Below, one piece after another: positions 63,513-64,000 of a stretch of DNA of 64,000 nt. The notes under the pieces were generated by a model, which searched no databases, was not told where the DNA came from, and saw only the letters and a program-made list of their open reading frames with translations. This stretch comes from RPQJ01 sp963823535. Its GTDB lineage: Bacteria; Pseudomonadota; Gammaproteobacteria; Steroidobacterales; Steroidobacteraceae. The stretch spans positions 1 through 64,000 of the forward strand of contig CAWGLZ010000004.1 of the NCBI GenBank assembly GCA_963823535.1. The letters are read 5' to 3'. The first letter of the stretch is position 1, and each line of letters begins with the position of its first letter. A program made the translations under genes and the position numbers.

Positions 63513-64000
63513 ATGACACTCATAGAGACCATCAAGAAAGACGCGAAGACCTCTAAATGGGTTGGAGTACTGCTTCTGATCGCAGGATTCCTGGCACTCG
63601 TTGCGCCTCTCGGGGCCGGTCTGTCATTAACCGTGATGATCGGCGTGCTGCTTCTCATGAGCGGTGTGGCCCAGCTTGTGCTGGTTTTCAAGGCAGGCTC
63701 CTTCGGAGAGGGCCTCCTGCTTGCCATCTTTGCGGCACTCAGCCTGATCGCCGGAGGCTACATGCTGTCGCAGCCCGTTTCCGGGCTGGCCACGCTGACC
63801 CTTTTCCTCGCCGGCTATTTCATAGCCAGCGGTGTTGTGCAGGTCATCGGCGCTTTTGGGGCGAGGCCGGAACAGGGGTGGGGCTGGCTGCTGTTCGGCG
63901 GCATCATCTCTTTTATGCTCGGCGTGATGATCTGGCGACAATTCCCGATATCCGGGGTGTGGGCCGTTGGTACCCTGGTGGGTGTCCAACTCATGATGAG
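63513..64000 (+). CDS. HdeD family membrane protein (cut by window edge)
   Basis: From ATG 63513 the frame is open to the window end (162 codons, no stop). It encodes an HdeD-type protein: WVGVLLLIAGFLALVAPLGA, LSLIAGGYMLSQPVSGLATL, and WGWLLFGGIISFMLGVMIWR. Only the last 25 or so residues are missing by comparison with the 192-aa protein at 33024. It shares the GYMLSQPV and GWGWxL motifs with that paralogue. The translation is plus strand, opposite to the first HdeD. Confidence 0.9.
   Translation, partial: MTLIETIKKDAKTSKWVGVLLLIAGFLALVAPLGAGLSLTVMIGVLLLMSGVAQLVLVFKAGSFGEGLLLAIFAALSLIAGGYMLSQPVSGLATLTLFLAGYFIASGVVQVIGAFGARPEQGWGWLLFGGIISFMLGVMIWRQFPISGVWAVGTLVGVQLMM

Overview
The window looks like chromosome of a high-GC proteobacterium, most likely a gammaproteobacterium. 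A YheU/UPF0270 protein, DUF2130, DUF349 and DUF924 proteins, a DcaP-type porin, MarC, and many periplasmic enzymes with Gram-negative signal peptides support this. It has two parts. Bases 1 to about 31,000 are very GC-rich, densely packed and almost free of mobile DNA: ordinary housekeeping and metabolic genes. From about 31,090 to the right edge the base composition is visibly lower and more variable, intergenic gaps are longer, and at least seven insertion-sequence remnants, several gene fragments and repeated segments appear. I read this second part as a mosaic genomic island or old scar zone.

Left part, in order: an FMN reductase, CPXCG and DUF2130 proteins; a HIT protein overlapping a frameshifted HNH endonuclease; YheU; an AbiEii-like nucleotidyltransferase with a small partner; a carboxymuconolactone-decarboxylase-like protein; a 775-aa DUF349 protein; a drug/metabolite exporter, M20 peptidase, RDD protein, DUF1993 protein and alpha/beta hydrolase; a CocE-type hydrolase next to a YfcC-type carrier; a tandem GST-N protein; a truncated membrane protein; GIY-YIG-like and L7/L12-like proteins; an aldehyde dehydrogenase with a DUF779 partner; DUF924; two tandem TIR/TolB-N-like/TPR proteins; and a signalling pair made of a REC-PAS-GGDEF-EAL protein with eroded catalytic motifs and a BarA-like hybrid histidine kinase.

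Right part: the edge is a C-terminal scrap of a prolyl oligopeptidase joined to an IS3-family scrap. Then come cardiolipin synthase and HdeD (minus strand), a 238-bp repeat carrying the start of a receiver gene, an N-acyl-D-amino-acid deacylase-like amidohydrolase, a two-DUF3299 plus ABC ATPase/FtsX-permease cluster, a beta-barrel protein, amidohydrolase tail fragments around an intact stand-alone receiver, a DcaP-like porin, a second amidohydrolase, a FixL/FixJ-like pair (kinase frameshifted), MarC, the second copy of the 238-bp repeat, and a degenerate IS3/IS407-type element. Next is a same-strand series: SxxK serine hydrolase, class A beta-lactamase-like enzyme, third amidohydrolase, M81 (MlrC-like) metallopeptidase and ThrE-type exporter. 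The window ends with two small basic proteins, more IS scraps, a beta-barrel, a second cardiolipin synthase, a tRNA-Gly remnant, a broken AraC regulator, a small helical protein and a second HdeD cut by the right edge.

Functionally the right part combines secreted or periplasmic amide, lactam and peptide hydrolases with an outer-membrane channel and an exporter, which suggests scavenging of modified, D-amino-acid or cyclic peptides. It also holds membrane-stress genes (cardiolipin synthase and HdeD, present twice in opposite orientation). The MlrB/MlrC-like pairing at 50.4-57.5 kb is the most interesting candidate system, but its substrate is inference only.
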